A stretch of DNA of 64,000 bases, taken from positions 3,013,560 to 3,077,559 of the forward strand of contig NZ_KI421511.1 of NCBI RefSeq assembly GCF_000473265.1, in the 5' to 3' direction. The stretch is from Amycolatopsis thermoflava N1165. GTDB lineage: Bacteria > Actinomycetota > Actinomycetes > Mycobacteriales > Pseudonocardiaceae. Every line of letters begins with the position of its first letter. Positions within the stretch are counted from its first letter, which is position 1. Below, one piece after another: positions 18,885 through 28,548 of this stretch. The position numbers and the translations under genes are program-made. Under the pieces are notes generated by a model. That model did no database searches and was not told where the DNA came from. It was given only the letters and a program-made list of their open reading frames with translations.

Positions 18885-20666
18885 GTGGTGACGAGGCCAG
18901 GACACCGGTCGGAATCGCAGGTCAGCGCTCTGCGGGAGAAGTTTCTGTCGCGTCCAGTGCCCGAGCTGGCGGGCGTGCGGGAGATCATTTCCGCGTCGTG
19001 GCGGCGCGCGCTGGAGCACCGGATCGACGCCGACGAACCCGATCCGATCTTCGTCGCCGACCGTGACGAGGACAGCCTCCTGCTGCGCAGCGCCAAACCG
19101 ATCCTGGACAACCTGACGTCCGAACTGTCCGATCACCCGGTCGCCATTCTGCTCACCGACGCCGACGGGCTCGTGGTGAGCCGCTCCAGCCCGGACCGCG
19201 CGCTGCACTCCGGTTTGGACCGGATCTGCCTCGCCCCCGGGTTCAGTTACGCGGAGGAGTCGATCGGGACGAACGGGATCGGCACGACACTCGAATGCCA
19301 GCAACCCGTGCTCGTGTCCGGCTTCGAACACTTCAACAGCCGCCTGGCGGCCTTCGAATGCGCCGGCGCGCCGATCCACCACCCCATCCGAGGTCACCTG
19401 GTCGGAGTACTCGATCTCACCTCGTGGACCGGCACGCCCGGCCCGCTGCTGCTGACCCTCGCCCGCACGACCGCGAAGCGGATCGAGGAAGCGATGCTCG
19501 CCGGCGCCGGGGCCCGTGAGCTGGCGCTGTTCCGCGAATACCTGGCGTCCTGCCGGCGCGGGTCGGGCGCCATCCTGGCCGTCAACGAGGACGTGGTGAT
19601 GGTCAACAACCACGCCCAGGACCTGTACGACGCGGCGGACCGGGCGGCGCTGATCACCCATACGGCCGATGTCGCCGGATCCCCCACCCCGGCCACGGTC
19701 CTGGCCGACCTGCCGTCCGGTGTGGTCGCCCGTCTGGAGTACCGCCCGGTGCACCACGGTTCGACCCTGGTCGGCGGGTTGTTCCGGGTGAAGAACCAGG
19801 CCGTGCCCCGGCGCGCCGCCGGTCGCGCCGATGTGCGGCTGCCCGGGCTGGCCGGAAGCAGCCCGGTGTGGCGGCAGGCGTGTGCCGCGGCGGAGGCGAG
19901 CATCACCGGCGGGAACTGGCTGGTGCTGACCGGCGAGAGCGGGACGGGCAAGACGGCCCTCGCGCAGGCCGTGGCCCGCCGGCACGCGCCCGGCCGCCAG
20001 ATCGTGCTGGACTGCACGCCGGTGGGCAACCACGAGGCGTGGGCGCACGGCCTCGCCGACGAGGTGAGCGGCGGGAACTCACCCGCGGTGATCCTGCGCC
20101 ACGCCGACACGCTGACCGACGACGGGATGCGGCGGCTCACCGAGCTGTTCACCACCTGGCAGAGTGCTCCCCCGGACGACGCGCCGGCCTGGGTGGCGGT
20201 CACCGTGGGCGAGGACCCGCGCGGGACGGAGATCCACAACTGGCTCATGCCGTTCTTCGCGCACACGGTCGAGGTGCCGCCGCTGCGGCACCGGATCGAA
20301 GACGTGCGCCGCCTGGTGCCCGCCCTGCTGGCCCGCCACGCGGGCAACCGCGACCTCGAGGTGTCGGACGCGTGCCTGCGGCAGCTGATGCGGCTGCCCT
20401 GGACCGGCAACGTCCGCCAGCTCGACGACGTCCTGGCCCAGGTCTCGCGGCGGCGCCGGACCGGCCTGATCGAGGTGGACGACCTGCCCGCGGAATGCCG
20501 CACCGTGACCCGGCGCCAGCTGACGCGCCTGGAGATCATGGAACGCGACGCGATCGTGCGCAGCCTCGCGGCCAACGACGGCAACAAGGAACGCGCAGCC
20601 GCGGACCTGGGCATGTCCCGGGCGACGATCTACCGCAAGATCCGGGCGTTCAGCATCGTGCCCTGA
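18885..20666 (+). CDS. mimR: MimR/AcoR-like transcriptional activator of the monooxygenase operon
   Basis: A 593-residue regulator with an N-terminal GAF sensor, a AAA+-like middle and a C-terminal Fis-type HTH (KERAAADLGMSRATIYRKIR). The AAA+ domain keeps Walker A (TGESGTGKT, about residue 345) but has no GAFTGA loop, the element that contacts sigma-54, and it is shortened around that site. This fits actinobacterial MimR proteins, which activate without sigma-54. MimR of mycobacteria mediates acetone-responsive expression of mimABCD, so a ketone or alcohol effector is likely. GTG start with AGGGAG upstream (a second GTG follows at once). Its 3' end overlaps the convergent ACT gene by 37 bp. 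Confidence 0.88.
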   Translation: MVTRPGHRSESQVSALREKFLSRPVPELAGVREIISASWRRALEHRIDADEPDPIFVADRDEDSLLLRSAKPILDNLTSELSDHPVAILLTDADGLVVSRSSPDRALHSGLDRICLAPGFSYAEESIGTNGIGTTLECQQPVLVSGFEHFNSRLAAFECAGAPIHHPIRGHLVGVLDLTSWTGTPGPLLLTLARTTAKRIEEAMLAGAGARELALFREYLASCRRGSGAILAVNEDVVMVNNHAQDLYDAADRAALITHTADVAGSPTPATVLADLPSGVVARLEYRPVHHGSTLVGGLFRVKNQAVPRRAAGRADVRLPGLAGSSPVWRQACAAAEASITGGNWLVLTGESGTGKTALAQAVARRHAPGRQIVLDCTPVGNHEAWAHGLADEVSGGNSPAVILRHADTLTDDGMRRLTELFTTWQSAPPDDAPAWVAVTVGEDPRGTEIHNWLMPFFAHTVEVPPLRHRIEDVRRLVPALLARHAGNRDLEVSDACLRQLMRLPWTGNVRQLDDVLAQVSRRRRTGLIEVDDLPAECRTVTRRQLTRLEIMERDAIVRSLAANDGNKERAAADLGMSRATIYRKIRAFSIVP

Positions 20667-21184
20667 CCGGCGTGCCGGTGCTCCCCCGGACGGCGCAGCG
20701 TCCGGGTGCGCACCGGCGCCGAGAGCACGACGTCGCGGACGGGAAAGTCGCCGAGGGCGGTCACGAGTTCGGCGACCCGGTACGGCTCGGCGGCCAGGAA
20801 CAGCGTGCAGCGGCCGTGGCCCGCCTCGACGATCTCGGCCGACATCGCCTGGGCGACGGTGACGACCTCGGGCAGCCGGTGGGCAGGCGCGTCGATCACC
20901 ACGAACGCGGCGCGCCGGGCGTGCGACTCCGCGTCGGGCAGGTGGACGACCTTGAGGACGTCCGGCGAGCGGTGCAGGTACTTGACCGCCCGGCGCACCT
21001 CGAGGTCGTCCCCGGCGGCCAGCTCGACCGTCATGCGGCGGCGGCCGCCGGCCGGGGCGCCGACGTCCAGGGTGAGCACGTCGAACCGCCGGGCGGTCAG
21101 GATCGAGGTGACACGGGCGATCGCGTAGGGCGTCTCGATGACGTCGAGCCGCAGCACCGCCGAGCACGGGGCTACTGGTGGCAC
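20630..21184 (-). CDS. ACT-domain protein (IlvN/IlvH-like)
   Basis: A 184-residue protein with a tandem ACT-like layout like the small regulatory subunit of acetolactate synthase. The first half has the ACT pattern VIETPYAIARVTSILTARRFDVLTLDV, and the second half resembles the IlvH C-terminal domain. No acetolactate synthase catalytic gene is near. It overlaps the 3' end of the indolepyruvate oxidoreductase by 13 nt and the convergent mimR by 37 bp. It starts at GTG 21184; a later GTG is possible. In this setting it may be an amino-acid or oxoacid sensor for the oxidoreductase; that role is inferred only. Confidence 0.65.
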   Translation of the reverse strand: MPPVAPCSAVLRLDVIETPYAIARVTSILTARRFDVLTLDVGAPAGGRRRMTVELAAGDDLEVRRAVKYLHRSPDVLKVVHLPDAESHARRAAFVVIDAPAHRLPEVVTVAQAMSAEIVEAGHGRCTLFLAAEPYRVAELVTALGDFPVRDVVLSAPVRTRTLRRPGEHRHAGQGTMLNARILR

Positions 21185-24100
21185 ACCGCTCCCTCCGACA
21201 GGCCGGCCAGGAGGTCACGCGCGCGGGCCCGGAACTTCGCCACGTTGGCGAGCTTGATGTCCTCGTAGCCGCGCACCAGGTCGGGCAGCGCGACGATCTC
21301 ACAGACCGCGTCCAGCGTCGCCGGGGTCAGGTGGGTCAGCGCGTCCCGCACCAGGGCCTGGTACTCCCCGACGAGCTGCCGTTCGGTCCTGCGCACCGCG
21401 GCGTAGCCGAACACGTCGAACGGCGTGTGCCGCAGCTTCCTGGCCGCGCGGAGGCCACGGAAGGCCACCTCGGCGGTGCGCCCGCGCAGGCGGATCTTCC
21501 GCTTCATCCCCAGCGCCCGCAGCACCGGCGGATGCAGCATCACCGACACCTTGGCATCCGGCCCGAACTCGGCCTCCCGCCGCGCAGTCTCCACCGGGTC
21601 GAGGTGGAGGCGGGCGACCTCGTACTCGTCCTTGTACGCCAGGAGCTTGTGCAGGCCACGGGCGTAGGCCAGCCCGACTCGCTCCGCGGCGACGTCGCCG
21701 GCGCGGGCTTCCGCGATGTCCACGACGCGGTGCACCTCCTCGGCGTAGGCGCGGGCGAACGCCTCGTTCTGGTAGCCGGTGAGGTCGGCGATCCGGGTGG
21801 CGAGCGCCGCTTCGAACCCGGCCTCCGCCGGCTCCGGGACGGCGCCCGCCGCGGCGAACACCGCCTCCGGGTCGATGACCGCCGCGCGTCCCCAACGGAA
21901 CGCGGCCAGGGTCTTCTCCACCGCCGCGCCGTTGAGGCGGATGGCCTGCTCGATCGCCGCCGCGGCGACGGGGATGCAGCCGTGCTGGTAGGCGGCGCCG
22001 ACGAGCAGCATGTTGGCGGGCATATGGTCGGCGAACAGCGATTCGGACAGGCGCTGCGCGTCCAGGTGCAGGTTCGCCTCCGGCGTGGTGGCCTCGGCGA
22101 CGCGCGCGAGCAGGTCGTCGACGCTCCCCGGCACGGCGACGCGGTTGGTCACCATCGCCGCGGTCGGCACCACGGACGTGTTCAGGACCGCGATGGTGCG
22201 GCCGCCGCGGGCCGTGGCCAACGTGGACTCCTCGGCCGCGCCGAGCAGGTCGAAGCCGATCAGTACGTCCACCGTGGAACGCGACGCGCGCAGCGAGCCG
22301 CGTACCGGTTGCTTGCCGATCCGGACGTCCGAGGTGACCGGCCCGCCCTTCTGCGCCAACCCGGTCTGTTCGAGACCGGCGGCGAACCTGCCGTCCAGGT
22401 GCGCGGCCATCTGCAGGATCTGCGACACGGTCACCACGCCGGTGCCGCCGATGCCGGGCATCCGCAGCAGTGTCTCGGTGCCGGTGACCTTCGGCTCCGG
22501 CTCGACGAGCGCGACGGGCGGTTGTCCCGGGAGCGGTTCGCGCTGGGCGCCCGGTTCGACGAGCAGGAAGGACGGGCAGTCGCCCTTCAGGCAGGAGAAG
22601 TCGGAGTTGCAGGAGGCCTGGTGGATGCGGGTCTTGCGGCCGAACTCGGTGTCCACGGGTTGCACCGACAGGCAGGTGGACACGTCGCCGCAGTCACCGC
22701 AGCCCTCGCACACCCGCTCGTTGATCACGACTTTTTCGGCGGGGGTGGGCAGTTTGCCGCGCTTGCGCAGCCGCCGCTCCTCGGCCGCGCACTGGTCGTC
22801 GTGGATCAGCACGGTGACGCCGTCGACCGCGGCCAGTTCGGCTTCGGCCTCGGCGAAGTCGTCCCGGTGGCGGACGGACGCGATCGGGTCCAGCGCCACG
22901 CCCCGGTACTTGCCGGGATCGTCGGTGGTGATCACGATGCGCCGCACGCCCTCGGTGGCCAGCAGCCGGGTCATCTCGGGAACCGACAGCCGCCCGATCA
23001 CCTGCTGGCCGCCGGTCATCGCGACGGCGTCGTTGTAGAGCAGCTTGTAGGTCATGGTGACCCCACCGGCGACCGCGGCGCGGATCGCCAGCGAACCCGA
23101 GTGGTGGAAGGTGCCGTCGCCCAGGTTCTGCACGAAGTGCCCGTCGCCGGTGAACGGCGCCAGCCCGATCCACTGGGCGCCCTCCCCGCCCATCTGGGTC
23201 AGGCCGATCTGCCTGCCGCGGCCCGCGCCGTCGAGGGCGATCATGACGTGGCACCCGATGCCCGCGCCCACGAGCGTGTCGTCGGCGGCGCGGGTGGAGG
23301 TGTTGTGCGGGCAGCCCGAGCAGAAGTACGGCGTGCGCTTGCCGGCGGCCAGTGGCACGCCGATGCGCGCGGGCCGCCGGGGCGCGATCGCGGCCAGGTG
23401 GGCGACCGCGGCGGGCGGCAGCCGGTCCGGACCGATCACCGCGGTGATGCGGGCGGCCACGGCCTGGGCGACGTCCTCCGCGCCGAGCTGTCCCCGCGCG
23501 GTCAGCAACGGCCGCCCGGTCTCGTCCCGCCGGCCCACGACGTTCGGCGCGCCCGGCCGCCGGTACAGCGCCTGCTTCAGGTGGCCTTCCAGGAAGGGCA
23601 CCTTGTCCTCCACGACGAGCACCTCATCCAGCCCGTCGGTCAGCCGGACCAGCTCCTGGTCGTCGAGGGGGAAGGGCATGGCGAGGCGGATCAGCCGGAG
23701 CCCGAGCGCGTCCATCGCCGTTTCGTCGAGGCCGAGGTCGTCGAGGGCGCGCTGCAGGACGGCGAACCCGGTGCCGGAGGCGAGAATGCCCAGGCGGGCG
23801 GAAGCGGCGGAGAACACCACCCGGTTGAGACGGGCGTCGCGGGCATAGGCGCGGGCGAGGTCCAGGCGTCGGGTGAGCAGGTCGAATTCGGCGTCCAGCG
23901 CCGCCGGGCCGAGGAGCGTGGGCAGCGGGCCGCGCTCGCGGCGGGCCGGTTCGGGGATGCCGGCCCGCAGGTCGCCCACGTCCACGGTCGCGGAGGCGTC
24001 GGCGATGTCGGCCACGATCTTCAGCCCGGTCCACAGCCCGCTGGCGCGGGACAACGCGACCGCGTGCAGCCCGAACTCGACGATCTCGGCGACCGAGCCG

Positions 24101-24624
24101 GGTGCCAGCAGCGGCATCGACAGGCTCTGCATCATCGGCTCGCACGAACTCGGCACCGTCGAGGACTTGCTCGCCGGGTCGTCGCCGATCCAGGCGACCG
24201 CCCCGCCGAGCGGCGCGGTGCCCGAGATGTTGCCGTGCCGGATCGCGTCAGCGGCCCGGTCCAGGCCGGGGTTCTTGCCGTACCAGAACCCGGTGACGCC
24301 CTCGTGCCGCCGCCCGGGCAGCTGGTCGAGCAGCTGCGTGCCGGCGACGGCGGTCGCGGCGAGCTCTTCGTTGACGCCCGGCCGGAACACCACCCCCGCC
24401 GGGTCGAGGAACCGCGCGGCCCGGCCCATCTCCAGGTCCACCCCGCCCAGCGGCGAGCCCTGGTAGCCGGAGACGAACACGCGGGTGGGCAGCCCGCGGG
24501 AGCTGTCCAGGCGGCGCTGTTCGAGCGTCAGGCGCACCAGGGCCTGGATCCCGGACAGCAGGACCCGCCCGCGGTCGGCGGTGTACTTGTCGTCGAGGGA
24601 CACGGTGGTGGTCTGGGTGGTCAC
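21172..24624 (-). CDS. Indolepyruvate:ferredoxin oxidoreductase, fused large form
   Basis: A 1150-residue oxidoreductase that decarboxylates aryl-pyruvates or related 2-oxoacids to acyl-CoA with ferredoxin as electron acceptor. The N-terminal part is the pyrimidine-binding domain, the middle a TPP-binding domain (CSGCPHNTST...IGCHVMIALDG). Cys-rich segments follow (CEGCGDCGDVSTC and CNSDFSCLKGDC) for iron-sulfur clusters, then a gamma-type domain. This one-chain form is common in aerobic bacteria. GTG start at 24624, with GGAGAG upstream. It sits with an aldehyde dehydrogenase, SDR and permease, suggesting use in degradation of an aryl or branched oxoacid. Confidence 0.85.
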   Translation of the reverse strand: MTTQTTTVSLDDKYTADRGRVLLSGIQALVRLTLEQRRLDSSRGLPTRVFVSGYQGSPLGGVDLEMGRAARFLDPAGVVFRPGVNEELAATAVAGTQLLDQLPGRRHEGVTGFWYGKNPGLDRAADAIRHGNISGTAPLGGAVAWIGDDPASKSSTVPSSCEPMMQSLSMPLLAPGSVAEIVEFGLHAVALSRASGLWTGLKIVADIADASATVDVGDLRAGIPEPARRERGPLPTLLGPAALDAEFDLLTRRLDLARAYARDARLNRVVFSAASARLGILASGTGFAVLQRALDDLGLDETAMDALGLRLIRLAMPFPLDDQELVRLTDGLDEVLVVEDKVPFLEGHLKQALYRRPGAPNVVGRRDETGRPLLTARGQLGAEDVAQAVAARITAVIGPDRLPPAAVAHLAAIAPRRPARIGVPLAAGKRTPYFCSGCPHNTSTRAADDTLVGAGIGCHVMIALDGAGRGRQIGLTQMGGEGAQWIGLAPFTGDGHFVQNLGDGTFHHSGSLAIRAAVAGGVTMTYKLLYNDAVAMTGGQQVIGRLSVPEMTRLLATEGVRRIVITTDDPGKYRGVALDPIASVRHRDDFAEAEAELAAVDGVTVLIHDDQCAAEERRLRKRGKLPTPAEKVVINERVCEGCGDCGDVSTCLSVQPVDTEFGRKTRIHQASCNSDFSCLKGDCPSFLLVEPGAQREPLPGQPPVALVEPEPKVTGTETLLRMPGIGGTGVVTVSQILQMAAHLDGRFAAGLEQTGLAQKGGPVTSDVRIGKQPVRGSLRASRSTVDVLIGFDLLGAAEESTLATARGGRTIAVLNTSVVPTAAMVTNRVAVPGSVDDLLARVAEATTPEANLHLDAQRLSESLFADHMPANMLLVGAAYQHGCIPVAAAAIEQAIRLNGAAVEKTLAAFRWGRAAVIDPEAVFAAAGAVPEPAEAGFEAALATRIADLTGYQNEAFARAYAEEVHRVVDIAEARAGDVAAERVGLAYARGLHKLLAYKDEYEVARLHLDPVETARREAEFGPDAKVSVMLHPPVLRALGMKRKIRLRGRTAEVAFRGLRAARKLRHTPFDVFGYAAVRRTERQLVGEYQALVRDALTHLTPATLDAVCEIVALPDLVRGYEDIKLANVAKFRARARDLLAGLSEGAVCHQ

Positions 24625-24658
24625 TGGGCTCTCCGTCAACCGGTCGGGGTGGCGAGGA

Positions 24659-26017
24659 TCAGGGTCGGGTTTGGGCGGGGGTGCCCGCGGCCGCACGGGA
24701 ACGCCTGCGGATCCGGCGCCCGACACCGGCCATCGTCACAGCGGCGCCGGTCAGGAACACCGCCGTCACCAGCACCGCCGCGCTGCTGTTGCCCTGCCCT
24801 GGTCCGTCACCCTTGATCAGGGCCACCATGTACGGCGAGACGAACCCCGCGAGGTTGCCGACCGCGGTGATGAACGCGATGCCGGTGGCCGTCGCCGGGC
24901 CGCTGAGCAGGTACGGCGCGTGCGCCCAGAACACCGGCAGGGTGGAGATGCAGCCGACCGCGGCGAGCGTGAACCCGGTCAGCGCCAGCAGCGGGGACCC
25001 GGTGAGGCTCAGCGCGCCGAGCACGAGCCCGGCGACACCGGCCAGCGCGGGCACCACGTAGTGGCGGGTGCGTTCGCCGGTGCGGTCGGAATTGCGCGCC
25101 AGCAGCCACATCGCGAGCGCGGCGAACACGTACGGGATCGCCGTGAGCCAGCCGATCTGCGCGGTGCTGAACGATCCCATCTGCCGGACGATGGTCGGGA
25201 GGAAGAACGCCATCGCGTACAGCGGGATGATCATCGCGAAGAACGCGAACGACATGCCGAGCACGCCCCGGTCGCGCACCGCGGCGCGCAGCGAGCCGGC
25301 GCGGTGCCCGCCCGCGGAGTTGGCCTCCTCCTCCCGGTCCAGCTGGGCGATCAGCCACGCGCGCTGCCGCTCGCTGAGCCACGTCGCCTGCGCGGGCTTG
25401 TCCGTCAGGAAGCGCACCACCACGAACGCCATGACCAGGCACGGGAAACCTTCGACCAGGAACATGAACTGCCAGCCGGTCAGGCCCCACGGCGTGAACC
25501 CCATGAGCCAGCTGGACAGCGGGGCGCCGATGACCGTCGACACCGGCACGGCGATGTAGAAGACGCTGATCAGCCGCGCCCGCCGCACCGCGGGAACCCA
25601 CTGGCTGAGGTAGAGGATCACGCCCGGCACCAGGCCGGCTTCGGCTACGCCGAGGAGGAACCGCAGCGCGTAGAAGCTCCACTCGTCGCGGACCAGGAAC
25701 ATCGCCATCGACACCAGGCCCCAGGTGAACATGATGCGCGCGATCCAGTACCGGGCGCCGACGCGGTAGAGGATCATGTTGCTGGGCACTTCGAACAGCA
25801 CGTAGCCGACGAAGAACAACCCCGCACCGAGGCCGAAAGCTGTCTCGCTCAAGGCGATGTCCGGCTGCATCTTCAGCTTCGCGATGGAGATGTTGGTGCG
25901 GTCGAGGTAGTTGAGGACGTAGACGAAGAACAGCAGAACGCCGAGCCGCCACGTGACCTTGCGCAGGGTGGTCCGCGCGAGCTCGTCGTGGTCGGCAACG
26001 CCGGTGTTGCCGGACAT
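24659..26017 (-). CDS. MFS transporter, anion:cation symporter (ACS) type
   Basis: A 452-residue, 12-helix transporter of the ACS/phthalate-permease branch of the major facilitator superfamily. VLNYLDRTNISIAKLKMQ is the helix-1 signature, and EVPSNMILYRVGARYW and LLGVAEAGLVPGVILYLSQW are further hallmarks. These carriers import carboxylates such as aromatic acids. The ATG at 26017 has GGGAG upstream. It lies between the SDR and the oxidoreductase in a minus-strand operon, so it presumably imports the pathway's substrate. Confidence 0.87.
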   Translation of the reverse strand: MSGNTGVADHDELARTTLRKVTWRLGVLLFFVYVLNYLDRTNISIAKLKMQPDIALSETAFGLGAGLFFVGYVLFEVPSNMILYRVGARYWIARIMFTWGLVSMAMFLVRDEWSFYALRFLLGVAEAGLVPGVILYLSQWVPAVRRARLISVFYIAVPVSTVIGAPLSSWLMGFTPWGLTGWQFMFLVEGFPCLVMAFVVVRFLTDKPAQATWLSERQRAWLIAQLDREEEANSAGGHRAGSLRAAVRDRGVLGMSFAFFAMIIPLYAMAFFLPTIVRQMGSFSTAQIGWLTAIPYVFAALAMWLLARNSDRTGERTRHYVVPALAGVAGLVLGALSLTGSPLLALTGFTLAAVGCISTLPVFWAHAPYLLSGPATATGIAFITAVGNLAGFVSPYMVALIKGDGPGQGNSSAAVLVTAVFLTGAAVTMAGVGRRIRRRSRAAAGTPAQTRP

Positions 26018-26040
26018 GGGTTCTCCCGGGGGGTTGGGGA

Positions 26041-26817
26041 TCAGGCCGGTGGGGTGAAACGTCCGTCGACGGCCGTCCATCCACCGTCGACCATGACGGT
26101 CGATCCGGTGACGTAGCCTGCCGCGTCGGAGGCCAGGAACACGACGGCTCCGGCCAGTTCGGTGGGCTTCGACCAGCGGCCCAGCGCACTTTTGGTGGCG
26201 TAGGCCCGGTACCAGCCGGGGTCGTTCTTGATCTGGTCGGTCAGCGGGGTTTCCACCACGCCGGGGGCGATCGCGTTGACGCGGACGCCGGCTTCGCCGA
26301 ACTCGGCGGCCGCGGTCTTGACCAGCTGGATCGCGCCGGCCTTGGTGGCGGCGTAAACCGACTGGCCGGGTTCGACGACGAACCCGCGCACCGAGGAGAA
26401 GACCACGATGCTGCCGGTGCCGCGCTCCACCATCCCGCGGCCGAACGCCTGCAGCACGGTGAAGGTCGCTTTCAGGTTGAGCGCGACCACGCGGTCGAAC
26501 TCCTCGGGCGCGTAGTCGAGGATGCGCTTGCGCACGTTCGTCGCCGCGGTGAGGACCACGACGTCGAGGGCCCCGAGTTCGCGGGCGGCGCGGTGCACGG
26601 CCGCCGCGTCGGTGATGTCGAGTTCGAGGGCTTCGCCGCCGGTGTCGGCCGCGGTCGCCTTCGCGGTGAGCGGGTCCTTGTCGGCGCAGATCACCTCGGC
26701 GCCGTGCGCGGCGAGCGCGAGCGCCGCCTCGCGGCCGATCCCGCCTGCGCCGATCAGCAGCGCGCGCTTGCCGTCGAGCCGGAACAGCGTGGTGTAGTCG
26801 GTCATGGTCTCGCTCAT
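26041..26817 (-). CDS. Short-chain dehydrogenase/reductase
   Basis: A 258-residue NAD(P)-dependent oxidoreductase with the classical SDR fold. It has the glycine loop IGAGGIGREA, Asp in ELDITDA for cofactor contact, a Ser in VFSSVRG and the catalytic YAATK. The Asn of NVRKRILD replaces the more common NNAG block. The ATG overlaps the aldehyde dehydrogenase stop (ATGA), so the two are co-translated and probably act on consecutive intermediates. Confidence 0.85.
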   Translation of the reverse strand: MSETMTDYTTLFRLDGKRALLIGAGGIGREAALALAAHGAEVICADKDPLTAKATAADTGGEALELDITDAAAVHRAARELGALDVVVLTAATNVRKRILDYAPEEFDRVVALNLKATFTVLQAFGRGMVERGTGSIVVFSSVRGFVVEPGQSVYAATKAGAIQLVKTAAAEFGEAGVRVNAIAPGVVETPLTDQIKNDPGWYRAYATKSALGRWSKPTELAGAVVFLASDAAGYVTGSTVMVDGGWTAVDGRFTPPA

Positions 26818-28277
26818 TCCGGCCGGATCACGGCCATGCGGGTGACGGTCAGTTCTTCGATCGCGAAGCGTGGTCCCTCCCGGCCGATGCCGGAGTCCTT
26901 CACACCGCCGTAGGGCATGATGTCGGACCGGAACCCGGGCACCTCGTTGATCACCACTCCCCCGACCTCGAGTTCCTCGACGGCGGCGAACGCGGTGGCG
27001 AGCGAGCGGGTGAACACGCTGGCGTGCAGGCCGTAGCGGGACCGGTTGACCAGGTCCAGCGCCGCCGCGAGGTCGGGCACGGACCGGATCGCCACGACGG
27101 GAGCGAAGATCTCCTCGCACCAGGCGTCGGCGGTTTCCGGCACGTCGAGCAGGAGGGTCGGCTCGATGGCGCGGTCGATCACCCGGCCGCCGTGCAGGAT
27201 CTTCGCCCCGGCCTGCTCGGCCTGCTCGATCCAGTCGAGGGTGCGCCGCGTAGCGGCTTCGTTGATCAACGGCGCCACCCGGGTCCGCGGGTCGCGCGGG
27301 TCGCCGACCGTCAGCTCGCCCATGCGGGCGGTGAGCTTGCCGACGAACTCCTCGCGCACCGGTTCGCACACGATCACGCGTTGCACGGCGATGCAGGCCT
27401 GGCCGTTGAAGTAGTAGCCGCCGCGCAGCACAGCGTCGGCGGCCTTGTCCAGGTCGGCGTCGGTGTCGACGACCAGTGCCGCGTTGGAGCCCAGTTCCAG
27501 CAGGACCTTCCGCGGCGCGGCGGCGCGTGCGATCCGGTGCCCGACGGCGGCGGAACCGGTGAACGACACCGCCGCCACGCGCGGGTCGGTCACCAGCGTG
27601 TGCCCGACTTCGGCGTCGCCGGTGATGACCTGCACGATCTCCGGTGGCGCGCCGTGCCGGGCGGCGGCCTGCCGGACCTGGTCCGCCAGCCACAGCGCGG
27701 TCAGCGGGGTGGCGGGGGCGGGCTTGCAGATCACCGGGCAGCCCGCGGCGATGGACGGCGCGATCTTGTGGCTGGCCAGCAGGAGCGGGCCGTTGAACCC
27801 GGCGATCCCGACGACGAGCCCGATCGGGCGGCGGGTCCAGAACCCGATCATCCCCGCGCCGGAGGGCTGCAGGTCCAGCGGCACGGTTTCGCCGTGGATG
27901 CGGGCGACCTCTTCGGCCGCGGCCGACCAGGTGAACACCGTGCGGGCGAACTCCACCTCGCAGTCGCCGCGGGTCTTGCCGGTCTCGGCGATGAGCAGGT
28001 CGACGAGCTCCGCCTCGTGCGCCCGGAGCGCGGCCTCCACGTCGAGGAGGATCGCGCGGCGGACCGCCGAGGTGAGCCTGCCGGCCGGTTTCACCACGGC
28101 CGCACCCGCGTCGAGGGCGGCGCGGGCGTCGCCGACCGATCCGACCGGCGCGTGCGCGACCACCGATCCGTCGTAGGGGAACACCACCGGCGCGGATCCG
28201 GCGCCGGCGACCCACCCGGGGCCGACCGGCAGTCCGGACGGGAACTCGGGCAGCGCGAAGCCCGCATGCGAACTCAT
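26814..28277 (-). CDS. Aldehyde dehydrogenase (NAD(P)+)
   Basis: A 487-residue aldehyde dehydrogenase superfamily enzyme that oxidises an aldehyde to a carboxylate. The catalytic Glu is in LLELGSNA and the catalytic Cys in GQACIAVQR. The cofactor motif is VSFTGSAAVG. The overall type is benzaldehyde/vanillin dehydrogenase-like. AGGAG precedes the ATG at 28277. First gene of the minus-strand operon, divergent from the GntR gene at 28549. Confidence 0.88.
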   Translation of the reverse strand: MSSHAGFALPEFPSGLPVGPGWVAGAGSAPVVFPYDGSVVAHAPVGSVGDARAALDAGAAVVKPAGRLTSAVRRAILLDVEAALRAHEAELVDLLIAETGKTRGDCEVEFARTVFTWSAAAEEVARIHGETVPLDLQPSGAGMIGFWTRRPIGLVVGIAGFNGPLLLASHKIAPSIAAGCPVICKPAPATPLTALWLADQVRQAAARHGAPPEIVQVITGDAEVGHTLVTDPRVAAVSFTGSAAVGHRIARAAAPRKVLLELGSNAALVVDTDADLDKAADAVLRGGYYFNGQACIAVQRVIVCEPVREEFVGKLTARMGELTVGDPRDPRTRVAPLINEAATRRTLDWIEQAEQAGAKILHGGRVIDRAIEPTLLLDVPETADAWCEEIFAPVVAIRSVPDLAAALDLVNRSRYGLHASVFTRSLATAFAAVEELEVGGVVINEVPGFRSDIMPYGGVKDSGIGREGPRFAIEELTVTRMAVIRPE

Positions 28278-28548
28278 CGGAAATTCTCCTCTGGACGTCG
28301 TCGTCCCAGGTCTTGCCAGCCAGGTCGGCAACACCGGCGATCGACTGCTGGTCGGACCAGCTCGTGATGCCCACGAGCATGAACCAGCGCCGGTCGGCGA
28401 GTCAAGTTGCCGCAGAAAAAGGGGCTCTGAGCTGCTGCCTTTCAGGTGGATCGGGTGAATGTGCGGGACTCGGGGTTGACGAGCCGGTGTGCGTGGGCCA
28501 GTCTGGCGACGCTGTATCCAGCCGTCGAGCAAGGAAGGTCGGCGAGCG

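Noticed and set aside
21178..24816. A 1212-codon plus-strand ORF antisense to the indolepyruvate oxidoreductase
   Set aside because: High G+C content opens long antisense frames. The translation is low-complexity Arg/Gly/Ala-rich with no domain, while the minus strand encodes a complete conserved enzyme.
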